Below the pieces are notes generated by a model, which did not search any database, had not been told where the DNA came from, and worked only from the letters and a program-made list of their open reading frames with translations. From Euleptes europaea (taxonomy: Eukaryota > Chordata > Lepidosauria > Squamata > Sphaerodactylidae), in contig NC_079318.1 in assembly GCF_029931775.1 (NCBI RefSeq), positions 57,576,659-57,640,658 on the forward strand: DNA of 64,000 nt, written 5' to 3'. How positions within the stretch are numbered: position 1 is the stretch's first letter; the number at the start of each line of letters is the position of its first letter. Both the position numbers and the translations under genes were made by a program. Below are positions 12,270 to 25,118 of the stretch, piece by piece.

Positions 12270-12832
12270 GCATGAAGCAGCTTTTTTAAGTACAAAGGAG
12301 GGTAACAAAGATGATTAGGGGGTTGGAGCACCACACCTGTGAGGAAAAACTGGAGAGCCTGGGTCTTGATTCTAGGAAAAAAGACAGTTAAGGGAGACAT
12401 GATAAAAGTTTATAAAGTGGATAGTAGGAGCTTTTTGTCCCTTGATCAAGGTATTAGAAATTGGGGAGGGGGCATCCCTAGGCAGTTGTTGAGAAACAGG
12501 TTCAGGACAGACAAAAGGAAGTACTGCTGTACTCAACAGATAATTAAACTGAAATTCACTGCCAGTGAAGGTGGTGATGGTCATGAGCACAGATGGCTTT
12601 AAAAGGGGCTTAGATTCTTGGAGGGAGAAGTCCATCTCTGGCTACTAGCCATGGTGAGTGAAGGGAGCATTCATCTACAGAGAAGCAAACATCTGAACAC
12701 TATTGCTGGGAGGCAGCAGCAAGTGAGGCCCACAGCTTTTTTTGTCCAGTTTGTGTGGCCCTCTGGGGCAATGAGCTGGCTGACCACAGGTATGATCCAG
12801 CAGGCTATTATGTTCATGTGTTCTTAGTTCAG
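12270..12832 (+). mobile_element. LINE 3' remnant (non-LTR reverse transcriptase C-terminal region)
   Basis: A plus-strand frame in 12339-12602 reads GDMIKVYK, then FRTDKRKYCCTQQIIKLKF, then GDGHEHRWL, which matches the C-terminal tail of a widespread vertebrate non-LTR element (GDLIEVYK .. FRTDKRKYFFTQ .. VKLWNSLP). It is followed by the usual 3' part with a GATCCAGCAGGCTATTATG block near 12795. It is truncated at the 5' end and diverged. It lies just upstream of exon 3 and does not touch the splice site. Confidence 0.65.
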
Positions 12833-12925
12833 ATTTCTCCTTGTGAAAAAAATCAACTGTGAATAAGTGTGTTTTTTCAGCTAAACTTCTCAAATATATA
12901 CTATTTTTTTCCTTTCCAAATATAG

Positions 12926-13043
12926 GGAAGTCGTGATAATATGAGTATTGTACTAGTTTGCTTTTCAAATGCTCCTAAGGTCTCAGATGAGGCAGTGAAA
13001 AGAGATGCAGAGTTGGATAAGCACTTGGAATCACGGGTGGAAG
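12926..13043 (+). CDS. PPM1B: PPM1B exon 3: end of the catalytic domain
   Basis: Encodes residues 283-321 plus one base. It starts [13 protein letters not shown], supplying the last family metal ligand Asp286, and continues into the helical PPM1A/B-specific C-terminal domain ([22 protein letters not shown]). The acceptor is TTTTTTTCCTTTCC...TATAG and the donor GTAAGC. The 118-bp length leaves phase 1, which fits exon 4. No anomalies. Confidence 0.97.
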
Positions 13044-13159
13044 GTAAGCAATCACATTCTGCATTAGACATTTTTCTTCCAGTTTCTGTGAAATCCACAC
13101 ATGTAACAATTGAAGCAATATTAGGCAAAATTAGACTGTAGTGCAGCCCTCATACATAT

Positions 13160-13392
13160 TGTGTGTGTAAATTGCCGTCAAGTTGCAGCTGACTTATGGT
13201 GACCCCTTTTTGGGGTTTTCATGACAAGAGACTAACAGAGGTGGTTTGCCAGTGCCTTCCTCTGCACAGCAACCCTGGTATTCCTTGGTGGTCTCCCATC
13301 CAAATACTAACCAGGGCTGACCCTGCTTAGCTTCTGAGATATGACAAGATCAGGCTAGCCTGGGCCATCCAGGTCAGGGCCATACACATTGG
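13160..13392 (-). repeat. 5S rRNA-derived SINE, antisense
   Basis: The segment 13290-13370 is the reverse complement of the 5S rRNA internal promoter region: GTCTCCCATCCAAATACTAA, then CCAGGGCTGACCCTGCTTAG, then CTTCTGAGATATGACAAGATC. It is followed upstream by the body AAATTGCCGTCAAGTTGCAG and GACTTATGGTGACCCC. This is the structure of vertebrate SINEs with a 5S-type head. A plus-strand relative is at 58465-58650. Confidence 0.85.
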
Positions 13393-14169
13393 AAGATGCA
13401 AATCTTGGGGGTCAGGTGTACATCTGAGCCACAGAGGCCAGATGGTAGTCTGGTTAATCACTTGTCCTTATTGCATCACAGTTTTGAGGAGGTGGTAGCC
13501 CTACATTGTCCAGCACAGTTCATTTTATTTGAGGTGTACAGATCATTTCCACACTGGCCAGTTTGTGGTGCAACGTGTTAACTTCTGTAAGTGGCTTTTA
13601 AAGCTAGGCTTGTTGGCGCCTCCTGATTAAAGTAATCTCGCAAAGCAAGCCCTATTGAAGAGCAGACGAACTTGCTTGCTGGTCAGTTGTAACAGCTGTT
13701 GAATAATTAAGAACAGGAAGTATATGTGCCTGGATAAGCTAAAAGAGCTGCACCATTAATGTCTTATAAGTAGTCAGACTGAAAGTTAATTGTAGGCATT
13801 CCTAATTAGTTTGGTCACTTTTCTTTAGGGTTTGTGTTTGGTGCATGCATAAGGCACTCTGGAACTTATGATATTACTTAGCATCAGCTTAACTCTGAGA
13901 ATTCTGTGTGTCTAAAGCTTTAAATCAACCCTCAATCTAAAAGGAAGGTGAGGGGGGGGGAAGTCAAATTGAATTGGCTTTCCTGACTTCTTGTAGTGTA
14001 TGGTATCAGATTAAAATTGATCAGTTTTCTTATCCACTCCATTTTTAGAAAAGTTTGTTTCTTAAGGAGTCTCCATTCTGTTTACATACAGGAGTGGTTG
14101 TGATGGAGCCATCCTCTAAGCAGGCTGTGTCTAAATACAAGATTTGGGAGATACCATGAAGAGAAGAGA

Positions 14170-15600
14170 TGGGGTTGGGTTTTAGAAAATTGTTCTTTTA
14201 ATGCCATATCTCGACAAATATGTAGGCCGTTGAGAGCAGAAATGGCTTGATTTTGTATTGTCTCCTAACTGGCTTATTCTCATAAAGGCCTCTGCTAGTA
14301 TAGGGACCCACCATTCGATCTTATTACATAAAAGATCTGAAGGTAAAAAATCAGGACCAGAGCCATTTCCTATTTTCAGTTTATTTATCAGATTTTCTAT
14401 TTCTTGTGCAGTAACTATGGGCCAGGATGGTAAATTTTGGGCATAAAATTGAGATAGATTGTGTAAAAGCTCAGAAAAGTATTGAACCCATTTTTGAGAA
14501 GAAATAGAGCTCCCCGCTGAGGGTTGATGACTGGCTTTAGAGATCAGGGACAAAAATTGTTTTGTGTCTTTTTTACTAGAGGCATCAATAAGAAGGTCCC
14601 ACTCTTTTTTGATATACCGCTTTTTTTTAAGTTTTAAGTTTCTATGTTTTCTTTTAAGCTGAAGTAACGATCTCAAGTGATCACAGGTTCCAGACGACAT
14701 CAAATTCCTTCCAGATCTTTGGATAGCCTTCCTTAACTGACGGCATTCCTTGTCATACCAGATGTGCTTTCCCTTAAATTGGGAGGGGCTCAAGGATACA
14801 AGAGGTCCTTGAATGATTTTAAAGCAATACGTGGGTTCAGCGTATTAACAAGTTCTGGAATTGGCCTCTTAAAAAAGTTCAAAGTTAATAAGGTATCAAC
14901 CTCCATTCCACGCTGAAAAATCCACTTTCTTGGTATTCTAGAAAAGGTCTGCTGGTCTAGAGTCAGTTTGGACAGACTTGCTCTCTGGGGATTAAGTGAT
15001 AATGTCAAAATATGTGGTAGATGATCACTTTTTAAAAAAGGATCAACCCATAATCTCCTAACTGCTGAGACCAAATTAGAAGAGATTAGAAAATAATCAG
15101 TTAAACTACATCCATTTGGGGAAATAAAGGGGTAATCACCATATGCATCTATTCCTCTCCTGCCATTCAAGATAATCAATTCATTGTTTAGCACAAAGGG
15201 TAACATAAACAAACCAGCTTTGTTTATCTTACTATCCCTAGTGGAGCTATCATTTAAAAGGAATAAGGACTCCTCAGTGTGATCATCCTCCAGCCTTCCA
15301 CTGGCTAGAAGCCAGTGCATATCATCTGCTCCAACACGAGCATTAAAATCTCCTGCTACAATTAAGAGAGCCTCAGGGTACTTAGAAGGCAGATTACTCA
15401 GTTGTTCAGATAAAGAGCTCCACATGGATTTCGATTTCCCACTTGTAGGAGATGGACAAAATAAACAGTAATAATTGTCAATTTAACATCATTTAGGTGC
15501 ATCAAAACTGGCAAAGCCAAAAGCAAAGAATCTAACTGCTCTAATTATCCATTTTAAGCCTGTCTAAGATAAAGCATGCAAGCCCTCCCCATCACATTAA
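14170..15600 (-). mobile_element. APE-type LINE fragment (I/Ingi/Vingi-like), 5' truncated and decayed
   Basis: On the minus strand, 15425-14790 carries an apurinic-type endonuclease with VAGDFNARVG, later SDHLPHILTL, and 14793-14182 carries the linker into the reverse transcriptase (WYDKECRQLRKAI; then EIENLINKLKIGNGSGPDFLPSDLL, where the family has KGKAPGPDGIP). A short piece upstream (15430-15600) reads like more endonuclease in other frames. The reverse-transcriptase core is missing downstream and there are frame breaks between the two frames. The clade (Vingi versus other APE LINEs) is inferred from overall look. Related pieces may be at 47757-48149 and 50920-51548. Confidence 0.75.
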
Positions 15601-15649
15601 TTTGAGCCTTAACAGAGAACCCCATAAACTGTAAGAAGCATTTCCTGGA

Positions 15650-18600
15650 GGAGGGCAATGTTTGCTTTATTCAGAGGTGTTGCTGTACCTCTGAGAACTC
15701 AGTGCCTCCAGGATATCGAACTTAGCCAATGATATGGTCAAATCCAGGACTGCTCAGCTGATGCTTCTGGTCCACTTTCAGGGCCTAATGATCTCCTGTA
15801 TAGGTACAGTTCCATGGGCCCATCTACATGCCAGACCACTCCAGTGGTACATCTGGCCTTATCAACTAGAGATCCTGAAGAAGAACAATAAAACCCTGAG
15901 CCTAACACTGTACTGAAGCAGAGCAATTCCAGCAAGCAAGGCGGGGCCAATCCTGCTTCACAGAGCATATCATTCAGCTCTTCAGATGTGAGTCTGTTTG
16001 GTTGGGGAGCGTCATTGCTCAGCTGTCCAGCTCAAGGCACATTGACGTCAAAGGAAAAGACTGACCATCAATGCATTAGAATTCAGAGCAGTTAGGAAAT
16101 TGCTCACAGGGACTGGCATGTACTCATGAGGATGGGTAGTATCTCAGCCAAGGCCCACAACAACCAGTGGGGTTCCGTCATCCACTCTACATGCAGAGGC
16201 AGTCCATTCTTTCCTGGGTGGAGAAACACCTCTGGTCCATCTTAGTGGAACACATCCAGGGATCCCTGAGTATCCAGGCAGACTGGCTGAGCACACAGAG
16301 CATCAGCAAGAATGAATGGTCCATCAAACAGGATGCCTTCCTGCAAATGACAACCAGGTTTGGGATTCCGAAAGTGGACCTGTTTTCCTCGACATCCAGT
16401 CACCAACTACCAAAATTCTTCTCCAGATACCTTCACCCTCTGTCAGGAAGAAGAAGAATTAGTTTTTATATGCTGATTTTCTCTACCTTTTAAGGAGAAT
16501 CAAACTGGTTTACAATCTCCTTCCCTTCCTCTCCCCACAATAGAAGAATTGGTTTTTATATGCCGACTTTCTCTACCACTTAAGGAAGAATCAAACCAGC
16601 TTACAATCACCTTCCCTTCCCCTCTCCACAACAGACACTCTGTGAGGTAGGTGGGGCTGAGAGAGCTCTAGGAGAGCTGTGACTAGCCCAAGGTTACCCA
16701 GCTGGCTTCATGTGTAGGAGTGGGGAAACCAACCCGGTTCACCAGAATAGTATTTGCCGTTCGTGTGGAGGAGTGGCAAATCAATCCCGGCTCTCCAGAT
16801 TAGAGTCCACCACTCCAAACCACTTCTCTTAACCACTACACCATGCTGGCTTCCAAGGGGGGGAAACGAACAGATGCTCTAACCTCTTCTTGGCCCAAGG
16901 TCCTACTGTATGTGTTCCCACCTCTCCTGGTGATTGCAAAAGCTCTACAGAAGATATGACAGGAGGAGGAGGTGATTGTTGTGGCTTCAAATTGGCCTCA
17001 CAGACCATGGTGTCCCTCCTTAGCGGTGCTTTCGGTAAAAGACCCTTGGAAGATTCCAGTGAGTCTGGACTTGTTGCAACAGGGCCCAGTATGGTACCTG
17101 GACCCTGAGTGGCTCCATCTGACCATGTGGCTCTTGAGAGGAAAGGGCTCCTGAACCTAGGCAGCACCTCAGAGGTCACGAATACCGTTATGGCCTCCAG
17201 GAAGACCTCCACAAGGCGCATCTACAATACTACATGGAAAGCCTTCGTGAGGTAGTGCCAAGGCAAAAATGTCAACCCCTTCAATCCTGGCTTGGCCCAT
17301 CTGTTGGCCTTCTTTCAAGAGGGCATCTGACAAAGCTAAAAGCGTCCACGCTTTGTCGCCAGGTAGAAGCTATTGCTGCAGTCCTGCCATATGTAGCTGG
17401 CTGACCTATATCCAGATATCTTCATATTGGCTGCTTCCTCAAAGATCAGCCCTCCTGTAGTCCACATATTCCTTTCATGGAGTCTGCATATAGTCCTTTC
17501 GGCTTTCACTAAGCCTTCCCTCAAACCCCTTGAGGGTAGTTTCCCTTAAATGGTTGCGTAGGAATACTCTCTTCAGCTAGAAGATCCTTGTCAGTGAAAG
17601 AGGCCCTGTATGACTTCCATAAGGAGAAGGTGGCACTCAGGGCAGATCTCAACTTTGTTCCCAAGGTGAATTCAGCCTTTCACAGGAGTCAAGAGACCCT
17701 GTGAAAGACTCCCATTCTCCTGTTCGCATTCCAGCCACCCCATGGAGAGAGAGTGGCACTCCTTAGACCTCCTGAGGGCCCTCAGAATTTGTCTCTGGCA
17801 TAGTGAGTCCATCAATAAGTTGGACTCTTTTCATTTCTTTAACAGCCCATAATAAAAGGAAGATGTTGTCCAGATTGGCTATCAGCTACACCATTCACCA
17901 GTGCATTGTCTATGCCTACAAGGCTGGTAACATCCAGGTTCTCACAGGGATCACAGCCAAATTTGTGAGAAATGCAGCCACTAACGCAGCTTTTGATCGT
18001 CAGCCCTCAGTGGAAGAAATATGCTACGTGGTCTTTGATCTTGACCTTTGTTAGGCACTACAAACTTAACTCCTTCTCTTTAGCCTATGCCGCCTTCAGG
18101 TGCAGAGGGCTGCAGCATGTGGTTCAAGATCATTAATTCCCACCCGTCACTTGGGACACTGCTGCAGGAAGTCCTATTCCAAGATGCCCTCATCCTCAGA
18201 GTGAGAACGGAACCTTGGATACTTATTGTGAAGGTTCCTTCTGCTCTGAGGTTACCTCCCCAAAAAAAGAGAGAGGGAAAAGAGGAATGTTTACGGAGAG
18301 TGGGGTCATGAGTCTGATCAAACCTATGTGATCAAGTTCCAGTGTGAAGATGCTTGTTTTAATTTTCCATTACACCCACTCATATCACTGCTCTGGTTAT
18401 TAAATGTTTGCTTCTAACAGTGACTTACCTGTTTTGGTTGATATTTCTTCTTGGTTCTATCCCTTCCTGTTCTTGGGTTCATTAGCTCTTGAAGTAACCA
18501 AATTGAAACTGGGTGATTCCCACCCAGGTGACAGGAAGTAAAATAAATTGTTCCTGAACAATTGGTGGGTATAACCCATTTCAAGAAACCCTCCTAACCT

Positions 18601-18655
18601 CACAGCAGAAGGAACCCTCAAGATAAGTATCCAGGGTTCCCTTTCATGTAGGTTT
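15650..18655 (+). mobile_element. Old, broken DIRS-type retrotransposon (fossil)
   Basis: Parts recognisable in order: reverse-transcriptase tail and RNase H region (15734-15916, like LGLIPW..FH), a stretch around 16167-16440 matching the region between RNase H and recombinase of the younger DIRS at 39440-39600 (VDLFSS, FSRYL), and a tyrosine recombinase C-terminal part at about 17850-18050 (GITAKFVRNAAT, EEIC). The inverted copies at 18205-18255 and 18595-18645 look like the internal complementary region and terminal repeat of DIRS elements. The 5' half is missing and a SINE sits inside at 16446-16860. Clearly broken, with many breaks, and older than the copy in intron 5. Confidence 0.7.
16446..16860 (-). 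repeat. tRNA-derived SINEs (type 1), one partial and one full, inside the old DIRS
   Basis: The segment 16446-16545 is a 3'-end fragment (AGAAGAATTAGTTTTTATAT .. TCTCTACC..), followed at 16546-16856 by a nearly complete antisense copy ending ACCACTACACCATGCTGGC. The two start with near-identical AGAAGAATTGGTTTTTATA phrases, so either a tail duplication or two insertions at one point. DIRS-like sequence resumes after 16860. Confidence 0.8.
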
Positions 18656-18816
18656 TTTTGGATAATGCTATTTGGGATGCAGAGGATACTGCCAATTGAA
18701 TTGGGAAACTGTCCTGCTGCTTCTTTCTAATGATATTTTAATTTTGTGGGAAAGCGTTTTTTCTTGATGCCCAACACAGACTGAGAAAGGATGCAGACAC
18801 AAGCATGTGCTTGTTT

Positions 18817-18992
18817 CACTCACTTGCAGAGTCCCGAACTGGGTAGTTGAAGAGCAGCAAGTTGACCCTGAGGAAGACCAACTGCTCAACGCTTCAGGGG
18901 AGTAGATGTGCACGATGAACGCTGACAGTATTGCCTGTTTGGGAGAAAACACGCTCACTCTGCACACTCATTGGCGAGCACAAGAGAAGCCT
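18817..18992 (-). mobile_element. hAT transposase C-terminal (dimerisation) remnant
   Basis: On the minus strand a frame reads CSPMSVQSERVFSQTGNTV, then VHRAHLLP, a stop, then SVEQLVFLRVNLLLFNYPV. This is the hAT dimerisation motif of vertebrate hAT transposases (PATSVPSERVFSAAG .. KRSRLSPENVDMLVFLHHNL). The stop codon and the lack of the catalytic part show it is a decayed DNA transposon. The 19040-19600 stretch beyond it is purine-rich with repeated CAAGACCCTCCCC/CAAAGCCCTCCCCCC phrases and may belong to the same element. Host-domesticated hAT genes exist, but the stop here argues against one. Confidence 0.7.
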
Positions 18993-21900
18993 CTGAGCCA
19001 CTGCAGAGAGATCCTGCTCAGACCAACAGGAACATTACAAAAACTCCACTAACTAGTGAGTCACCAAAGCTGGAAAAAAACAATAAACCACTTCAACCAA
19101 AAATGATAAACTTTTCAAAGGAGCTGAACAGCCCCCCCAGCTAATCCTCAAAAGTTCAAATGCAAAAAAGACAGACTCCAAGTCCTCTCCCCACCCCATC
19201 ACAAAAGTGACCGAACAGAGCAAAAGCCTTTTAACAAATAAAAACATCAGAAAGTAAAGCCAAATAATAATAGAATGTAAAAGAACCAGAAAGCAAACTA
19301 AGCAAGCAAGACCCTCCCCATCAGACCAGAAGAAAGGAAACCAGCATAAGATTGGAGTGGTGGTGGTGGTGGGGAAATCATAGAAAACTAGCTTTTAAAA
19401 GAAACAAGCAAAGCCCTCCCCCCACAGGCCCAAAAAAGTTGATAACCCAAAATACAGCAGAAATGCAATACAACAGCAAACACCAAAAACAAATGAACTG
19501 CAAGAAACCAAAGTCCTTGGGCCTTCTCGCATAGATAGATTCAGGATCAGGTTTACCAGCTTTGCCAGCAACTCTCCATTGTCTATTCAGCTCAGGATAA
19601 GGATACACCCGAAAAAATATTGATAAGTTTTTTGTAGATAGTCAGTTTTTCTATATTCAAGCACACATCCCTCCTTGAGTCTGAAGAAATTGTGACTTGA
19701 TGTGGGAAAGGCACAATCCTAGCTCTTGATTGAATGAAGTTGGGAATTAGTCAGACGGGAGTCTTAAAAAGCCCAGTAGACTCTCAAATCTGCTCTTGTT
19801 GTAGTGTATTTCTTTTTGAGGGGGGGGGGGCTCAGAAAAGGCTGAGGCAACTAACTTTTCTACTTCTTTAGTAGGACAACCCAAGTGATTCCTAGTCAGA
19901 TTATTATTAGTCTCCCTGAAAAAATCAAGCGTAGTATATTTTCTGCCACACCCTTTCTCTGAATTCATTCATAAGGCAGCATTTGAAAAAGGTGCTGATT
20001 CAACATCAGAATTAATGATTCTCTTCTGCTGTGACTAGCTAAAGATTATTTGCATGTAGAATTTTCATTCCCTTCCCCCTTTTGATTAAACTACTGTGGT
20101 GCACTAAAGAACATACCTTAAAACTGTTAGCAATTGAGCTTGCAAATTTGGTCTGCTTTTCTTGGAATCTGTAAAAGAAAGCTCTCAGGTTCCTTTGTAC
20201 ATGGTCTTCAGTGATGATCTGTTGTACGTTTTGTATTGGCTATACAGTATTCCAAATTTGTTAGCCTCAGTAGTGTGGTGCAAGAGTGACTTTCCTGTGG
20301 GAGGTTTTGCAGTAGAATAAATAATGGTCACATGAAATAGCTCTTTGTGATAGTACCTGCTTCATGTGAAAATTATGGTTTTTAATTTAGCATTATCTAG
20401 GAACGAGGGGGTGATTCCTTAAATAAGTTTTGTTTTAGAGTATTTACTTTTACGTAGACTATTACAACTTTTATCACTAAGCAAAAGATTGTAATTTACA
20501 ATGTAGTATAGACGTACTGTAGTTTAATGCATGTGGGGTGGAATGGGGAACATCTTCTGTATGACAAACTTATAGCATAAATCACTTAAGCTTTTTGGAT
20601 AATACTTGAGCTATTAACCAGATTGAATGGTACAATTACCTTGAATTTCAGAGAACTTAAATAGTTTTTGGCAATAAGTAGGATATGGCAGATATTGATA
20701 GAATGGTAATTCTAGAGATCAACCAAAGTCAAGATTAATTGGTTCAAGTCAGTGTGACATTAACAGTGCAATCTTAAAGCGAGTTAGTCCACTCTAAGCC
20801 CATTGAAATGAAGGAGTAACTCTTCTTAGGATTTCCTTTTAGGTGGTATTCTGCACCCCATTTGCTTCTTTGAACCACAGTTCTTTTCTTTCTGTTTCCT
20901 TCATGTCAGTAGATCACAAACCTTAGTGGTATAAAATTTCTGGACATTTTGAAGCCATTGGAGGAAAGTATGTGTTCTGGTTTTCAGGAGAAACTAAAAT
21001 ATATGCAATATTTCCACATCAACCCTAAGCATATTTTACTGTTTTAACAAAATAAAATGCATAATTTATAGCTTAACATATTGATTATACTATATGGCAT
21101 ATTTGTGAAATGTAGAAGCATAAATACTTCAACTTTCAACAAGCTTACTTGTAAATAACCCAATACTGAAGAAAGCCAGAGCTGTGAACTGCTGATCTCT
21201 ACGGTACCTTAGCACATATATCTTGAAAGATAGGGGGAAAGTTAACAGATTTTCAGGTAAAGAATGGGAAAAGTGTGATTTGGACAGATATTCTCATACA
21301 TTGTAATAGACTAGCAGCATATGCGTTATTATAACACAGAAAACATTGAACTATTCAGTAGTGTATTGTGCACATTGTAGTATTTTATTGATGCAGAAAA
21401 GTTTTACACCTCCTCTACAGAGAGCTGCTTGAAATGGCTCACAAATACAATAAACCATATAGTCTTTAAAACAAACCATTAAAAGCAGGCCAGAGCTTAA
21501 CATGCTGTTAGACAGTCCTCGGGCTACAACCTACCATAATGTGGCGAATGCTGGCCACAGTTAAACAAATATACTCTTGAAGATGACTTGTGTGGAATTG
21601 GAGAGACCAAAGAAGAAATCTGGAACTATATCTAAAGGTAAGCTTGAATACATGCAGCCAAGCTGTTAGATTCAGTGTTTTGCTCTTAATGTGTAGGTTA
21701 AACCACAGTTCAAAATCCTGTTTTGCAGACCAAGTGCAAACCACAAGCTTGTTCATTAGGATGTACCCATGTGAATTTGGGAAATCCACAGTGGCAAACC
21801 ATAGTTTTGGTCAACTGACAAGACTTTAAGAGTAACCTTAAGAGTCAAATGTGCCGTGGGATCATGATACAGCAAACATGTACAGATACCCAATTTCCTC

Positions 21901-24824
21901 ATTCAGTTTCTTATAAAGATTAACTAGTCTTTTAAGATTAACTAATCTATAGTGCTAAGCAAAAGTATTCAACATAATAAGATTCCCATCTTTTTCCAGT
22001 CCTACTTGTATTGCTTTTGATGTTTTTTCCCTGCAGGAATTTCCCCAGTCATTCAATGTTCTGTACGTTGGATGAACTATAGCAACTTTAAGTGACATGT
22101 ACTTGACAAAAGAATGAACATTAGAGTATTGAAGGCATTTTATTTCAAGAATAGAAGAATGTAAAGAAAACAGAAGAGAATGCAGAAGAGCACAGACTTA
22201 TTTTCCGTTACGCTTTGTTTGCAGATTTCCCCTTTCTTTCAATAAATACTCTAACTCAGCTGGCCTTTGACAAATGTCTGTTACTTCCTTAATTAAACAG
22301 TTAAATCTCTAGACAAAGAGGTTTCGGGTTTTGCATCAAATTGGACAAGAACATATGGGCAATGCCTTTTGATATAAGAGAAACTTAAGAATGTTGACTT
22401 TTATTTATTTAGCCTAGATCTTTATTTATATTGGGATTCTGAATTTATCGTGTTCAATCAGGAATGTGTGTTAACAAGTTTATGTTTAAAGGCCTGAACG
22501 CTTTGAAAATATTAACTGTTAACAATTTGCATCTTTTTGGGGTGAAGATAGTGTGAATTGTGTGCCTTAGTTTTAATCTAAGGGGAGTTTTTAAATTGTA
22601 GGCCTCAATCATGGAAATTTTAACAAGTAGAATGAATAAACCTTCCATGGAAGGAAGTCTGACTAACCTGCTTTTAATTTTCAGCTTCATTTTTTATTTC
22701 TTTTTCCCCATTGTGGAAACAATTATCAACTCCTGCATCATAGTTGCTTTCCCAGGTTTTGAATTGGGGTCCTAGAGATAAGCCCCATAAGCATAAAATT
22801 TTGTACTAGGTGTGACTTCATTACAGGAGCTGTGGTTCCCCTGCCCCCATCCTGGTTTCTAGTTTTGAGGCTGTTCCATCATATGTAATTGGGCTTAAAT
22901 GATTGGTTGCATGTAAAATGATAACAATTGTGATAGGTAAAATCTAGGAAATCTCATGTGATGCAAAGACTGTTGAAGAGGACACAGAAATTAAGGTGGT
23001 ACCTGAAAACTTCTAAAAACATCTTCTGTTGAATCTTTACTACTGATCATCTGAAGCAGGAGTACAGTTAATATCTCCTTTTAGGCTTTGTGAAAAATAA
23101 AGTGTTTTGGATTGAAAGTGTTTGACATATTGGAATAATAAGTCTTGGAAGCATAGCAGGATAGGAAGGAAATATTGGGTTGCATCTTAAAGTGCTTTCC
23201 CATTTTCCCATTCCCAGCTCTCTCTCTCCGCCCCCCCCCCCCCCAGCTAATGCTGAGGGCTGAAAGGCCAGGATGGGGGGCATAGAGGGAAAAGAGGGAA
23301 AGGGCAGTTTTGCCTGTTTTTTTTGTTCATGTGAATCCTGCAGTCTAGCATCAGCAGGGGAAGGGAAATGTAGGGAATATCTGTGTCTGGCAATGTGTTG
23401 CACTGGCAGTTGATAGAATACATCCACTAGATGTTACAGTGATACAGGAATGGATGGATAAATTTAGAATACAAAATAAATGTAGTAGAGAAGAGTTACA
23501 CAATTTGAAGTAGTAAATTTTTTAAAGGGAGTTTTGAAAGGAGGAAAAAAAGAGCTACATATGGAACAGGACTTTACAACTATACCCACTCCAGGGCTCA
23601 GTGGGACCCCTGGAACCGCATTGGTCAAGGTATAGAAGATTTATAGTGGAAGGGGGAATAGCAGAAATTGTCATTATCCAGCAGAATTATCCTCCTGATG
23701 GAAAATGGCCTGATGGAAAATGGGCATTGGGTACAACAGCAGCTGGGGGAAACTATTGCAAGGCTGCCTGTAGGACACAATAAAATATCACTTTGGGAAG
23801 AGGGAGTTGGAAATATTTTTAAAATATCAACATAGAGTATGCATTGGTGAAGATGTTTATAGAACTCAGGAGTAAGTTAGCTGTTGAACTAACCCCTGAA
23901 CTACTGAAGAGTAGACACTATGAATGCTGTACTTGAATAGCTTGTGTTTTGAGTATGTATAGTAATTTCACAAGTTCCATTTAAATAAAAGTTCCATCAG
24001 CAACCATTCAATAATTTAGCAGCATTAACACAAATTCCAGTTGGTGGTTCTACTAGACAAAAGTAAATATGAATTGTAGCATGTTTTTAAATTCAGTATA
24101 CACTTTCTGTTTAGGTAACCAAACATAAATATAGAAAATACAGGCTGGGATTAACAAACCCATAAAATTGATTCCTTGCCCAAGGGTAACTTGTGTACCT
24201 TCCATGGCAATCTCATGCCACACAGTAAACGAGATATTTCTTGCCGAATGCGTCTTGCCATATCATTTTTTTAAAATGTAGTCAATCATTGGTACAAGTA
24301 TTCCGATCAAGTGCATTGTATTATAAAGCCATATTCTCCAGATAGAGGGCTTTGTCAATTTATGCTGTAAGTGTCAGCTTGGGATCATTCAGTCTCTACG
24401 GCTCGGCTTTTTTCAGACTGTTGACCTGAGCACTAGTATTAAAACAGGAATATTCTTTTTTATCTCGCACTGAAGCCTATGTTTTTCTATGCAATAGTTC
24501 CTCTGTTTCCTACGAGGCCCGAGCATGATATTGCTTGCATTCTTCTAGAGAATGTCTGACAAACCATTTTTCTGTTTCTGATAATCTAATGTTTTGAGTT
24601 TTCTAGGCTTTACGCATTGTTATATCAAGTGCTAGTGCCTGAAAGTAAAGAATGCTTGCATAAAATCTTGCATGACTGGTTGATGCCTTCCTGCAGTGGT
24701 CTCTGGTTTGGCACAAGAGCAGAATTGTCGATACCAGTGATGGTGTTGGTTGGCTGCAAAACTGCAGTGGAACTCATCTGCGGTTCATGAGAGAGAGGGC
24801 ATCTTGGCCATCTTCTGGACATGG

Positions 24825-24935
24825 AGTAGGGGTCACTGGGGGTGTGGGGGGGAGGTAGTTGTGAATTTCTTGCGTTGTGCAGGGGGTTGGACTAGATGAC
24901 CCTGGTGGTCCCTTCCAACTATGATTCTATGGTTT
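24825..24935 (+). mobile_element. CR1 LINE 3' end
   Basis: The segment contains the hallmark CR1 end: GGGGTTGGACTAGATGACCC, GGTCCCTTCCAACTATG, and an ATTCTATG repeat. CR1 copies are usually strongly 5' truncated, as here (about 110 bp). Confidence 0.85.
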
Positions 24936-25118
24936 ATTGTGTTGATGCACATTTTTAAAACAAAACTATCACTACTATTTGTGTGTGAGGAACTGAAATT
25001 AAATTTCTGTTTTGACATGGAAATGTACCTGTGCCAGATGCTTACAGGTTTTGATCACATGTGGATTTTTGTTGTCTGCCTCTTGTTTTTAATAATTTGA
25101 GGATTCTCTTTTAACTAG

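Larger units (their letters stand above)
10479..12925 (+). other. PPM1B: PPM1B intron 2
   Basis: It runs from donor GTATGT to acceptor TATAG. The stretch 10479-11430 shows nothing beyond AT-rich sequence. The rest holds a minus-strand SINE, a hAT-like MITE and a LINE 3' remnant, listed separately. Confidence 0.9.
13044..25118 (+). other. PPM1B: PPM1B intron 3 (12.1 kb)
   Basis: Donor GTAAGC, acceptor TTTTAACTAG. The middle third is packed with transposon remnants (LINE, DIRS, SINE, hAT), listed separately. I see nothing definite in 13400-14160, 19620-24820 and 24940-25118. Within the second stretch, 20765-20850 faintly resembles a palindromic GTGCAATC..AGCCCATTG repeat, and 21420-21835 has AAACCATAGTTT-type motifs of an unidentified MITE. 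Confidence 0.9.

Noticed and set aside
13160-13392. A possible 5S rRNA gene
   Set aside because: Only the internal promoter part matches, it is diverged, and a SINE body is attached; a true 5S gene would match over about 120 bp.
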